A DNA stretch of 64,000 nt from Cryptomeria japonica. Lineage: Eukaryota; Streptophyta; Pinopsida; Cupressales; Cupressaceae. Shown in pieces: positions 36,350 to 46,429 of this stretch (its first letter is position 1; the number at the start of each line of letters is the position of its first letter). The stretch spans positions 184,745,619 to 184,809,618 of the forward strand of contig NC_081410.1 of NCBI RefSeq assembly GCF_030272615.1, read 5' to 3'. A program made the translations under genes and the position numbers. The notes beneath the pieces were generated by a model. It searched no databases. It was given only the letters and a program-made list of their open reading frames with translations, and was not told where the DNA came from.

Positions 36350-36556
36350 TTTTGATGGCATTGATGTCAAAGGGGGAGTGATATAGATGTGAAAAAGAAT
36401 AAGATGAGTTGTATACATTAGGGGAAGTTATGGAGTTACGGAGATGCAGAGTATTTTGCATATTCAGCTTAGGGGGAGCAGGGTAGGATGAAACCGACAG
36501 ATGAAACCTTGACCATTTTTCACATGAGTGTTGCCATCAATGCCAAAGGGAGAGAC
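36350..36556 (+). promoter_or_regulatory. Repeated polypurine tracts before the 3' LTR
   Basis: 'tcaaagggggagtgat' (about 36366), 'ttaggggaagtt' (about 36419), 'cttagggggagcaggg' (about 36469) and the LTR-adjacent 'caaagggagagac' (36544-36556). The first and last follow almost the same 'gccatcaatg/ggcattgatg' word. Confidence 0.7.
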
Positions 36557-36609
36557 TGTTGGCAATTGACACTCAATGTTTTTTTTACTATGTTGTCATT
36601 GATGGCAAC
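36530..36609 (+). repeat. 13-bp perfect inverted repeat spanning the PPT/3'-LTR boundary
   Basis: GTTGCCATCAATG at 36530-36542 and CATTGATGGCAAC at 36597-36609. The loop holds the PPT and the first 40 bases of the LTR. Equivalent arms occur at 7690/7769, 23659/23721 and 27531/27593. Confidence 0.75.
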
Positions 36610-37478
36610 ATGGTTTTGTGTTTCAGCTTCATGCTTTGGTTCAGTGGTGTACCGACAGGCACTTCACAGAACATCGACACCGGTAGGACATGATGATTTC
36701 CTTGGTCACCGACAATGCAGACCGACATGGTTTAGTAAAGGTTATCGGTATTGGAGGCCGACATATCTTGGATCCAACATTGGCAATTGGTTCTAATATT
36801 CATACATTTATGTTAATTCGCTGACATGTAATTTGATATTGTATATATCTTTGTAAGCCGACATAAGGCATGTAAATTTGTATAGTGTATATAGGCCAGT
36901 TTGATAAATCATTTTGATATAGACATATGATAGGAGATTATGTATATGCGAATGTAATATGATGCGAAATATATCAAAGAGATCATGTATGTGAGGAAAT
37001 TTATTAAGGGTTATTCCGGTAAAGGGTTTAGGGTTTCAAACCGGAATAGACAAAGCTTAAACCAGAACTGTATTCTGGCATAGAAGATGCTATCTTAGCA
37101 GTTCACACTTCTCTAGATTGTAGTCTGGAATTTTATGTAGTCAGTGATGCTCCTTCTATGATTGACCAGTGTGCTCTAGGCTATAAGCCTTCCTGCAAGT
37201 GGAGGACCCTCATATATTGTAATCTCTCTTCATATGACCAGTGGATTGATATTGTGGGTCACAAATCCCACCGTGGTTTTTCCTCTTTTAAGTTTTCCAC
37301 GTATAAATCTGTGTGTTATGGTTCTCATTTATGTGATTGGCTTATTGGTTGCTTTACTTCTTTCAATTCTGTATGTACCTATATACCGGTTGGTGTATGC
37401 ATGTTTTATTAAGGTTAAAATTAATCATTCCGGTATAACACTGATTCACCCCCCCTCTCAGTGTTATTGGATTCCAAC
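36557..37478 (+). repeat. 3' LTR of the pol-less element
   Basis: TGTTGGCAATTGACAC to GATTCCAAC (922 bp). The last A of CCAACA is missing; one extra C (37479) precedes the right 29-bp copy. Confidence 0.85.
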
Positions 37479-37479
37479 C

Positions 37480-37508
37480 GTATTGTAACCCAGAGAAACC
37501 GAACAACC
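37480..37508. repeat. 29-bp direct duplication, right copy
   Basis: Starts 'gtattgtaacccaga' and ends 'cgaacaacc', two substitutions from 30596-30624. The Copia unit 2 sequence continues after it. Confidence 0.8.
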
Positions 37509-37647
37509 TCTCATCTTCACTTTCCAAAAACTATAATCAGATCCTTAAAAGATAGGAATGGATAGCTTGTGTGCCATCGGATCAAGATCTACCTCAAGCG
37601 GTTAAGCTCTATATCAAGAAACCATAGCTCTGATACCAATTGTTGGC
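37509..37647 (-). pseudogene. Start of Copia unit 2: Gag start region, PBS and LTR stub
   Basis: Antisense leader and Gag start, then 'gctctgataccaat' (37627-37640, the antisense PBS), then only 'tgttggc' of an LTR before Gypsy coding sequence begins. Confidence 0.7.
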
Positions 37648-39500
37648 TTTACTAGATTTAGTAAAGTATTTCAAGTGGACTGTGATGCAAGTGGGTATGC
37701 AATTGGAGTAGTGTTAAGTCAAGAAGGAAGACTGGTAGCTTATTTCAGTGAGAAGTTGAATGATGCAAGGAGGAGATATTTTGTGTATGATCATGAGTTT
37801 TATGCCATAATTCAAGCATTGAAGAAGTGGAGACATTATTTGTTGCCCAACGAGTTTATGTTGTATACAGATCATCAAGCTTTGCAGTATTTGAACAGTC
37901 AGAGTAAGTTGAGTTAGAGACACATGAGATGGGTAGAGTTCTTGCAGAGTTATACCTTTGTTTTGAAGCATAGAAGTGGAAAGTAAAATAAAGTTGCTCA
38001 CGCATTGAGGAGAAAGAGGAACTTGTTGATAGAGATGAGAATGGAGGTATTAGGTTTTGAGGAATTAAAGAACTTGTATGAGGATGACCTCGATTTTGTC
38101 GAACCTTGGAAAGATTGTAAGGAATCGGTTGTGGTAGACAAAAGTAAGTGGTTGGACTATTTCATTCAAGATGAGATGTTGTTTAGAGGACTTCAGTTGT
38201 GTATACCTAGAAGTTCTATGAGAGAAAGTATGATAAAGGAGAAGCATAGTGGAGGATTAGTCAGACACTTTGGAGTTGATAAGACAGTGACATTAATTAG
38301 TGAGAATTACTTTTGGCCTCATATTCATAAGGATGTGAATAAATTTGTGCAGAGCTGTAGAATTTGTCAACTTGCAAAAGGTAGTAGTCAGAATGTCGGA
38401 TTGTATAAGCCTTTGACAATTCCAGAGAGACCTTGGGAGGACATAAGCATGGATTTTATACTCGGCTTGCCTAGGACACATAGAGGAAATGATTCTATGT
38501 TTGTTGTGGTGGATAGATTCTCAAAGATGGCACATTTCATACCTTGTAAGAAGACAACAAATGCAGTACATGTTGCTGGCGTTTTTTTCAAATAAGTGGT
38601 GAGATTGTATGGATTACCTAAAAGCATAGTTTCTGATAGAGATACTAAGTTTGTTGGATTTTTTGGAGAACACTTTGGAAAAAGATGAAGATAGATATTG
38701 AAGTTAAGTTCTACTTTTCACCCACAGTCTGATGGGCAGACAGAGGTAGTGAATAGGAGTTTGGGAAATTTGCTGAGATGCCTAGTGGGAGAGAATCAGA
38801 AATTGGGATTTGATTCTTGCGCAAATAGAGTTTGCCTACAATAATTTAGTGAACAAGAGTATCAGAAGAACACCTTTTGAGATTGTTATCAGAGCACACC
38901 CTAGAGGCATATCAGAATCGAGAGACATCAACACTGAAGATAAAATGAGTGCGGAAGCAGAAGAATTTGCAAAGCACATGAAGACAGTGCATACTCAAGT
39001 TAAACAACATTTGGAAGACATGAACAATAAGTATAAGGAGAAATCAGATGAAAAGAGGAAACACAAAGAATTTGAAGTTGGCGTTGAAGTAATGGTGTAT
39101 CTGAGAAAAGAGAGATTTCTAGTTGGAACCTATAATAAGTTGCATATGAGGAAGTTTGGACTCTGTAAGATCTTGAGGAAATCGAGTTCCAAAAATGGAT
39201 ATGAAGCAGAGTTACCCGATAGTTTGGGTATTTCACCTATATTCAACATTGTAGATCTACATGAGTATCTTGCGACATAATTTAGTGAGGACAGTGTAGC
39301 TGACTTGGAGAAGCAGATACCTCATCGGATACTAGACCAGATTTAATAGATTTTAAACAGTAGAATTGGGCGAAGCACCTAGAGCAACCAATATAGAGAG
39401 TATCTTGTGAAGTGGAAAGGCAGACAAGTTGAAGATTCATCATGGATTTCTCAGGCAGAGCTAGATCATCTTGGTTTTCCTCTGACCCTAGAAAAGTGAG
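37643..39500 (+). pseudogene. Chromovirus-type Gypsy pol remnant: RNase H, integrase, chromodomain
   Basis: Order: RNase H ('DCDASGYAIGVVLSQEGRLV', 'YDHEFYAIIQALKKWRHYLL', 'YTDHQALQYL'); integrase zinc finger HHCC ('KHSGGLVRHFG', 'CRICQLAKG'); core D ('DISMDFILGLPRT'), D ('IVSDRDTKFV') and E ('FHPQSDGQTEVVNRSL'); then a chromodomain ('YREYLVKWKGRQVEDSSWIS', 'AELDHLGFPL') ending at about 39500. The order RNase H-IN-chromodomain is that of plant chromoviruses. Stops and frameshifts near 37668, 37917, 38595, 38680 and 38800, plus several in the chromodomain, make it dead. RT, protease and Gag are absent; it starts exactly at the Copia LTR stub. Confidence 0.85.
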
Positions 39501-39529
39501 GGACTCACTTTTTTACCAACCCCGGATGC

Positions 39530-40331
39530 CTGATGTAGGAGCATCCCTGGTTCTTGGCAATCTTGGATCAACCAAAAACATTTTCTTTTCAGTTTGTACC
39601 TGATTTGTAGTTTCAACATTTTATTTTGCATTTCTTTTCACTTGCTCACTGGATCTTGCGTAGCTAGATTTTGATTGTGGACATGATCATTTGCCTTAGC
39701 CTAAGTTCGTAGAATGTTTGGATCTTTTCTTGGCAAGTTATCGCTTCTAAAATTTAAGACAATTTTCTAGCTTAAAACACCAGAATCACTTGGACCTATT
39801 TGCTATTGGCGAATCTTGTGGATCATTTCCGTACCTTGCAGAGCTTTAGTTCATTGTTTCCAACATTCCTTGGCATGTGTTTGACCTTCCCTTAGGTGTA
39901 CACTTCATCCTATGGATTTTCCGAATGGATCTCTTTGGCGGAGGCTGACCTTGTTGTTTTACACGTTTCATCTTGTTTATCGGCGATTGTTTCATATTAG
40001 GCTGACACGGATCACCCTTGGTCAGATAAATCAATGTAATCAAACATTTAGAATTTAGGTTTTAGAAGATAGAAGATAGATCTGAAGGTTAGGAGGTCTG
40101 AAGTTGGCTCTCGCATTCTTGTTGGAGCCTGAATGTTGCATAACATGCATGTTTTGTATTCAAGCTTGTGAGCCGAATTTGTGAGTTTGGATGTTGCCGA
40201 AAGTTTGTAGCTGATTTTCATGATATAATATAGTTTATTTCTGCATTGCCTCCATCACTTTGAATTGTTTCTGTTGTGTAACTCTTGCTGCACAGTTCAG
40301 ACTGTTCTCTTTGAGCACCCTCCTACATTGA
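39530..40331 (+). repeat. Gypsy (chromovirus) 3' LTR, approximate ends
   Basis: Begins TGATGTAGGAGCATCC just after the chromodomain stop. The far end 'ctcctacattga' is nearly its inverted copy. There is no second LTR in the window, so the right boundary is inferred only from this short inverted repeat. Confidence 0.55.
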
Positions 40332-40429
40332 TTGCACCAACCTCCTTGTGAAACTCAATTTGGGATCATTTTTCTTAAGTGTAGTATCGTATAAGTTTTC
40401 TTTCTTTGCTTGCATTTAGCACATAGTTC

Positions 40430-41184
40430 CTGCCGATGTCACATGGGCCATTTGGTGGGAACGAAATAAGCCAATCTTCAGGAAAACTTCTTCATCAGAA
40501 CAAAGTGTTTGCCAACTTATTGAAAAAGCAGTTGTGGAAGAAGTGAATGCGTTTGTTCATTGTCATAAATCAATAAGCTCATTATTTACTTATTGCGATA
40601 ATAATGCTCTCAAAGCTTGGAATGGTATCTGTCTTCCTTTGAATGGGAGCTTGCATTCACCACTCAAACAAGATGTTGATAGAGCTGCAGTGAAATGACA
40701 GTCGCCCCATAGTGATGTCTTCAAACTCAATTTTGATGGTGCATCACGAGGAAATCCAAGTATATCAGGAGCTGGCATTTGTATACAAGATTTTAAGGGT
40801 CATGCAAAGGCATTCAAATCGGTGTCTTTGCCATATGGGACAAATAACAAAGTAGAAACTTTGGGTATCTTGTATGGTCTTCAACTTGCAAAACTCCATG
40901 TCGAAGGTGATTCGTTACTGATAATCAACATGTGCAAAGATAGGAAATGTCCCAATTGGTCTGTTGGTTATATTATGCAGCAAGTGTGGAATTTATTAGA
41001 GAGTTTTGAAGAAGTGCAGATCTCTCATACTTATCGAGAAGGTAATAAAATTGCAAATCAATTAGCTAAAATGGGGTGTCAAAGGGAAGCAATGTTTTGG
41101 TATGATGACATGGACATGCATTTAAAAAATTACCCAATTCTTCAAGAAATATTGGAGCATGATAGGGCATCCATAATTTACTAA
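40430..41184 (+). pseudogene. LINE 3' end with RNase H domain (RVT_3 type), 5'-truncated
   Basis: 'TWAIWWERNKPIF' is the typical tail of plant L1 zf-RVT. After a stop at about 40698 comes RNase H: 'FKLNFDGASRGNPSISGAGI' (first Asp), 'NNKVETLGILYGLQLAKL' (Glu), 'LHVEGDSLLIINMCKD' (Asp), 'SHTYREGNKIANQLAKMG' (the last Asp, normally in 'AD', is Asn). The open stretch 40822-41184 covers most of it. This is the C-terminal domain of a plant L1 ORF2; upstream RT and endonuclease are absent. No poly(A) is visible before the solo LTR. Confidence 0.78.
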
Positions 41185-41349
41185 GTTGTGTTTATGTGGA
41201 ATCAACTTCAATTCATAAGTGATGACGCACAATTTAGATTACAAGTTTGTTGTTGCCTTGGAATTGTGAAAGGATTAATAGATTGGCCGTATGCTCTACT
41301 AATCATTGATAAGAAAGAGATCATTGATAAGAAAATATGGTGTTGTGTG

Positions 41350-43918
41350 TGTTGGCATTGTGTTGTCATTGATGTCAACTGGCATAGGATGGCAACCTGT
41401 ATGGGAGATGTATATGCAGTACTGATATTGATGCATACCAGAAGTAATGTCTTTGATGTCTCTGATGTCACCTATCTTAGCAGGTCATCATAAGGAAGAG
41501 AGTGTCATTCAACATAATGATCATTTGAGTCACTAGTACACAAGTTAGTGTTGACTTGTGTTGAAGACATGGACTAGAGATCAGTATGGTATAAGACTGA
41601 TAAGTGACATGTTGGCAGTGCATTGTTGCCATCTGTCAAGAGAGCAAAATGCTGGGTTGTTGATTGTGATGAAGAGGGGAAATGTTACAAAAAATCACAT
41701 CAACACCGGAGGTGAAGTATGTGCAGGCCACTGATATGCTGTGTGGATGTGAAACAACATGACTCCCACTGGATAAAGCTGTAGTCACCATATGAAGAGA
41801 TGGCTGATAGCAAATGTGCCCAATCGGATCGTATGTGCCCGTTTGAAGATATGCATGCTCAAATAGGGAAGCCATATTGGTGCAATGCCAGATGCAAATG
41901 ACAAGGATCCACTCCCACCGGTAAGTGGATCTTATCTCCTATTATGCACGAAATGCATCATAGTCCTCCGAGATAAGACAAAAGAGTAGAAGACAAGTGA
42001 TTGAAGGCTCACATCGGATGAACTGGTGAAACAGTAAGTTGCCTTAGGCACATGAGATCAGAGATATGCACCGGATCAACCAGGTAGACATGATGAGTTG
42101 CCGGTACATAGAAGGAAGGATATGTTTGTCACTTTGACAAACCAGTTGATAGGAGAACTGGTCTAATGGTGAAGAAGGCAAGGTTGAGCAAGTTGCAAAT
42201 AGAGAGTGCAACCGGATTGAAGATGGAGGTTGCTGAAGATTGATGATATTGTGTCATCAAGGTGGTTGCTAGTAAGTATGTCCACCGGTAAAGATGACAA
42301 GGTGCAGAAGTGAAAGGCTCCTATCTGTTGAAGATGTGCATGAGATAGGTTGGCAAGTGAGTTGACTGGTTTGAGTGTTCCATCGTAAGAGAAGCAAAGT
42401 GCAAGGTTGAAGGCAGACCGGTTAGGGTATAACTGGTAGGGTTTGTGAAACGATAGATGAACCCGGTTGTGTGGTTGGTCAGTGATCTGGTTTGGACCGA
42501 CACAAAAGACCGAGCAACGGTGGATGCCGACAAAGGGGCCACTTGGAGTTGAAGTGGCATGCATGCACAGGTCGGTGTGATGTGTCGTTGAGGTCGTTGG
42601 TAGTTGGTCCAACATTTAAAGACAACTACAAAGCTCGAGGAAGGAAGGCGAAGGATTGCGGCTCCAGATCAAGGAAACAACAAAGATCCAATACAGACTG
42701 ATCTTGCAGATCGAAGTGGGTGAAGGAAACTGCATCACGCACGTGATTGACCAGACACAAGGCCAAAAATCATGCTACAGATGACTAAAGATAGAAGACT
42801 TGTGTTGAAAGGTAAAGAATATGGCGATGTTGATTGATGAGCTGCAAGTCATCAATCAAGGACATGAGGTCTGATCAGATATGATGTGCTATGATGATCA
42901 AAGATTAGATTGGATGCAGATTCAGTGCATGGCGGAAACCCTAGTACGCAAATGTTTGAACTCACGTTTAGGCGGGAAAGTCTGGCTATAAGAGTACGAA
43001 TCAAAGATGTAAATGCTGTTGTTGCATGATAGAGTGAGGTTAGTGAAGAGAGCCAATTAGTCAAGTGCTCAACGCCAATTAGAGAAAAGACCGAGTGTGT
43101 GAGAGAGAACCGGTAAGAAGAGTTTAACCGACTTGAGTGAGGCAACCGATAGTCTTCCATTAAGTTTGACATAGGAGTGCATCGGTGGTGATTGAATCGA
43201 CAGAGAAGAGGCAAAGAAGATTGCAGAAAAGATAACAGCACAGTGAGAATCAGAAGAGAACCGATAAGCTGAGAATTGACAGGAATCAGGTAACATACAA
43301 CTGATTGGGTGGAGAACATCGGTGGTGGCTATTTAGCAGTGTCACAGAGAGAAAAGAGAACTGGCAGAGAGAAGAACCGACAAAGAAGAAGAAGAGGCTG
43401 AACCGATATGGTTGCAGTAGAAGATAAGGTTGTAATAGTCAGAAGGTGAGCAGAGAACCGATAGAGAATTGGAGAGAGGAGAACCGGTGGAGAGACTTGC
43501 ATGAGTGTTACAAATTTCTTTTGTAACAAGGATATTACTTTTGTATTTGATATATGTTCATTGTAGATCACTGAGTTGGAGCTGGGTGAAGGGGTTGGTG
43601 CCTTAAAGCAGGAGTGGTACTCCTTGGGTTGGTGCCCTAAATGTTGTAACCGAGTGTTTCATTGTGAGGCTGGATTGGAGCAATAGTCTCCAACAACATT
43701 TCTCACCGAGGTTTTTCCCATCTTGGGTTTTCCTCGTACATCTGGTGTTATGAGATGTCCCTTTTATGTGTGGTTGCATTTGTGTTATCCTCCTATCTAA
43801 CAGGTATGCCTGCCCTATGTTAGATCTGTTAACCAATATATGCACATAGGATAGAAAAGGGAAAATATTTGGAAAGCACTGATTCACCCCCCCTCTCAGT
43901 GGCATCTTGTGTTCAACA
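41350..43918 (+). mobile_element. Large solo LTR (2569 bp), TSD GTGTG
   Basis: TGTTGGCATTGTGTTGTC to CTTGTGTTCAACA. GTGTG stands on both sides (41345-41349 and 43919-43923). It has 'cattgatgtcaac' near its start, a 'caccgaggtttttccc' box at about 43704, and 'tgattcaccccccctctcag' near its end. No PBS, PPT or protein motif lies inside. Antisense open frames in it are by-products of composition. Related to the LTR at 1-425. Confidence 0.82.
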
Positions 43919-43923
43919 GTGTG

Positions 43924-44595
43924 GGTGTGATGGCTGATGCAAGATTTAAAGTTTTTTTTCTAACCTTCCTTCATTTCTTTGCATTCTGCAGGTTCGCGGT
44001 ACATGTTTCATTAATCCGATTTGACATATTTCCATATCCCATCAATTTTCATCATTACGGGCTTCTTAAATTTCATTTAACTGCTTCTTAACTTCGTCAT
44101 TGCATTTCAAACTTCGCGTCCAAACAAACTGCTTGCGGTGGTCTCTTTTCAAGTGTGTTTTGGTGGTCTTTGTTCAAGTGTGGTGCCGACACTGCTTTGA
44201 AGGATGGCACGGGTCATGAAAGACTATCTTCCATGCAACCACATATCTCCCTTTACAACTGCAGATGATGAACGTCCCTTCTTTGGTGTGTTGGGTGTGG
44301 AAGACCTTCAACAATGCTTTAAAATGGAATGTGATGCATTCTATACTGCCATTTGTGATGTAATTTGTGAGGAAATACTACATCTAAGGTCACTTAGAAT
44401 TATATTTCTTTCCAATTTGATCTCTATTTTTGTTCCCAACATAGTGGATTTAGTGGATGATTTTGAATTGGTGGAAAAATTATGGTAAAATCTGTCAAGT
44501 GCAAATTTTTGGAAAACAATGCATTACTGAAAAGTGTTCAATCTTATTCTTTTTGGGATGGAGTGGCATATATTGGTAGTATATTTCCAAGGCAT
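43924..44595 (+). other. Unrecognised coding-like stretch, left half
   Basis: Open frames 44204-44488 (94 codons, from 'MARVMKDYLPCNH') and 44482-44595 continue as '...SFWDGVAYIGSIFPRH' up to the solo LTR, and the frame resumes beyond it at 45833. I recognise no family. It could be part of an old retroelement or a host exon. Confidence 0.35.
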
Positions 44596-45827
44596 TGTAA
44601 AGCGGAAAAATCGAACCCTAGGTGTTCCTCCCTTCCCCACTCCAAGGAGAGAGAAAGGAGGGTCACTAGGGTTGATGGTTTTCACTTAGGAGAGACTTTA
44701 CATTCAAAAGAGGGGTTGAAACCCACGAGATCCAATCCCACACAATGCAGGATTGGATTCTAAATGAGTTTCAAGGGTTAAGACATCAAGGATACCCTCT
44801 TTTGTAAAGAATGTAGATAGAATGATTGAACTAGGAATGCATGTAAAGTAAGAAAGATTTGCTTATAAACAGAGATAGGGATACGGGATGAAGCTGCGGA
44901 CTTGGAATTAGTAGTAAAATGTCGAGACGATGCTATTCTGCAAATTTGAGCGAAAGTTGACGGGACGATGGCGCCCGGAGTGCACACGGTCCTCCGAAAA
45001 ATCCGCGAAACGAAGGGGGATCTGTTCGTCTCTGCACAAGGATTCCAGATCTTCAATTACAGCCGCGTACCTGCAACCTACACACAGAAAATAGAGGACG
45101 ATTGGGGGGTTAGGGATTAGGGGTTTGCCTTTAGGTCAAACCCCGGTTTTGGAATTAACCAAGAAATGAGAATGCTGTAAATGTAAATGTTTGTAATGTA
45201 AACAAGTACTGATACCTTGTTGTAAGAATGTTTGTATTCTTACATGCGAAGGTGTAATGTATGTAGTATGTTGTATGTTTTATGTGATCTCCTCTTCAAT
45301 GGTTGAATCCTTGTCTTGAATGCAACACCTAGCCTTGAATGGAGACTTAGAATGCTCAATTGCTTGAAGGAATACTTGAATGCTTGAATGTTTGAATGTT
45401 TGAATATCGCTTCCGCGTCTTGCTCTTGCTTCTTTCCTTCCTCCCTTTCTAGGAGAGGAAAAGTAGTTTATATACTTGTCAATTAGGGTTGAGAGACTGA
45501 TTTTCCCGACCTTAGGCCGACCTAGAAACATTATTTTCCAATTTGCAAACTTCAAGACCCGATGCCCAACAAGAGACCGGGCCCAAAATAGGGCCAGGGA
45601 CCAGGGCGCTGGGCGCCACAGTCCTGAAGGACCAGGGTGCTGGGCGCCATGGTCCCACCTCCCGGGGCAGCAGGGTGCAAGGAGGGATCAGGCCAAGGTG
45701 CAAAAAGATGCAGTTTTTGATGTCACAAGCAGGTTTCGGGGTCTCCATTCAGGTTCAACGTTGCGCCGCCATTGTGAAGACCCAAATGTAGTCGAAATTG
45801 CAAGTGTCGCAATTTTAGGACGCTACA
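44596..45827 (-). mobile_element. Antisense Gypsy solo LTR (1232 bp), TSD GGCAT
   Basis: Reverse complement of the LTRs at 47640-48865 and 54223-55450, from TGTAAAGCGG to GGACGCTACA, and more diverged than those two are from each other. GGCAT flanks it exactly (44591-44595 and 45828-45832). No internal region remains. Confidence 0.92.
45467..45474 (-). promoter_or_regulatory. TATA box in the antisense solo LTR
   Basis: TTTATATA, i.e. TATATAAA on the - strand, at the same place as in the two other copies of this LTR. Confidence 0.55.
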
Positions 45828-46157
45828 GGCATTATCTGTGGTATAAGGACATGTATGCAGAGATTTATTACTCTTTCAAGATATCAATTGGTATGGGTAG
45901 TTTAGGTTTCCTCTATAGAGTCTTGGATAAATATCATTTTAAATTGGGAAGGTAGGTAGACAACTACAAAGACAAGTTTCATGCAATCTCTACTTTCCTC
46001 AAGCATGAATGCTTTCATGGTTCTTCTTCAAATCTTCCTTAGCAAATTCTTGATATGAATGTGACCTTACACTTTGATCCATCTAATCATGTTCAAGCCA
46101 TTAGAAAGGAAGAAGTGGGAGAAAATTCAATTCAGGGTCCTTTTATCTAGCTCGAAT
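45828..46157 (+). other. Unrecognised coding-like stretch, right half
   Basis: 'YLWYKDMYAEIYYSFKISIG' continues in frame from 44595 once the solo LTR and one TSD copy are removed, and runs open to 45955. After a stop, 'VDNYKDKFHAISTFLKHECF' follows. No family recognised. Confidence 0.35.
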
Positions 46158-46162
46158 AACTC

Positions 46163-46232
<70 letters not shown>

Positions 46233-46237
46233 GAGTT
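46158..46237. repeat. (TA)n microsatellite inside a perfect palindrome
   Basis: Arms 'aactcaaatta' and 'taatttgagtt' enclose an uninterrupted TA run of about 58 bp; the whole is self-complementary. Confidence 0.9.
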
Positions 46238-46429
46238 ATATATATCATAGCTAATATGGTTTTGCAGTAAATAGTTAGTTGTGTAAGCTTCTAATAACTT
46301 TCAGGATGATAATGAATATGTAATTGACGATAGCCAGTTTTTGGATTTCTCATGCCTTTATGGCATTTTGCATCTATTTCAAACTTTATTATTATAAATA
46401 TATATTATAGGCCTTTTGCCTTTTGCCAA

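Larger units (their letters stand above)
30625..37478 (+). mobile_element. Non-autonomous Sirevirus-like LTR element: Gag plus a large unknown ORF, no pol
   Basis: 5' LTR 30625-31557 (933 bp), tRNA-Met PBS at 31560, a Gag remnant (31626-32706), a roughly 1000-codon second ORF (33091-36112), a 3' UTR with several PPT modules (about 36357-36556), and 3' LTR 36557-37478. No protease, integrase, RT or RNase H motif appears in the 5-kb interior. The LTRs differ at roughly a tenth of positions by eye, so the insertion is old. The 5' LTR lacks the first TG and the 3' LTR the last A, and a 29-bp rather than a 5-bp duplication flanks it. Confidence 0.82.
22355..37647 (-). mobile_element. Tandem antisense Copia array: LTR - short unit - shared LTR - long unit - LTR stub
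   Basis: LTR A (22355-23706), internal unit 1 (23707-25104, strongly deleted), LTR B (25105-27578, itself hosting a solo LTR), internal unit 2 (27579-37640, hosting the element 30625-37478), then a few bases of a third LTR (tgttggc, 37641-37647) joined to a Gypsy fragment. Each unit ends at its right side in the antisense PBS 'gctctgataccaat' and begins at its left with an antisense PPT. Two units sharing one LTR is the product expected of unequal recombination between LTRs. Confidence 0.82.

Noticed and set aside
42163-43571. Several 70-155-codon antisense open frames inside the large solo LTR
   Set aside because: They have no domain features and lie within a TSD-bounded LTR; likely compositional.
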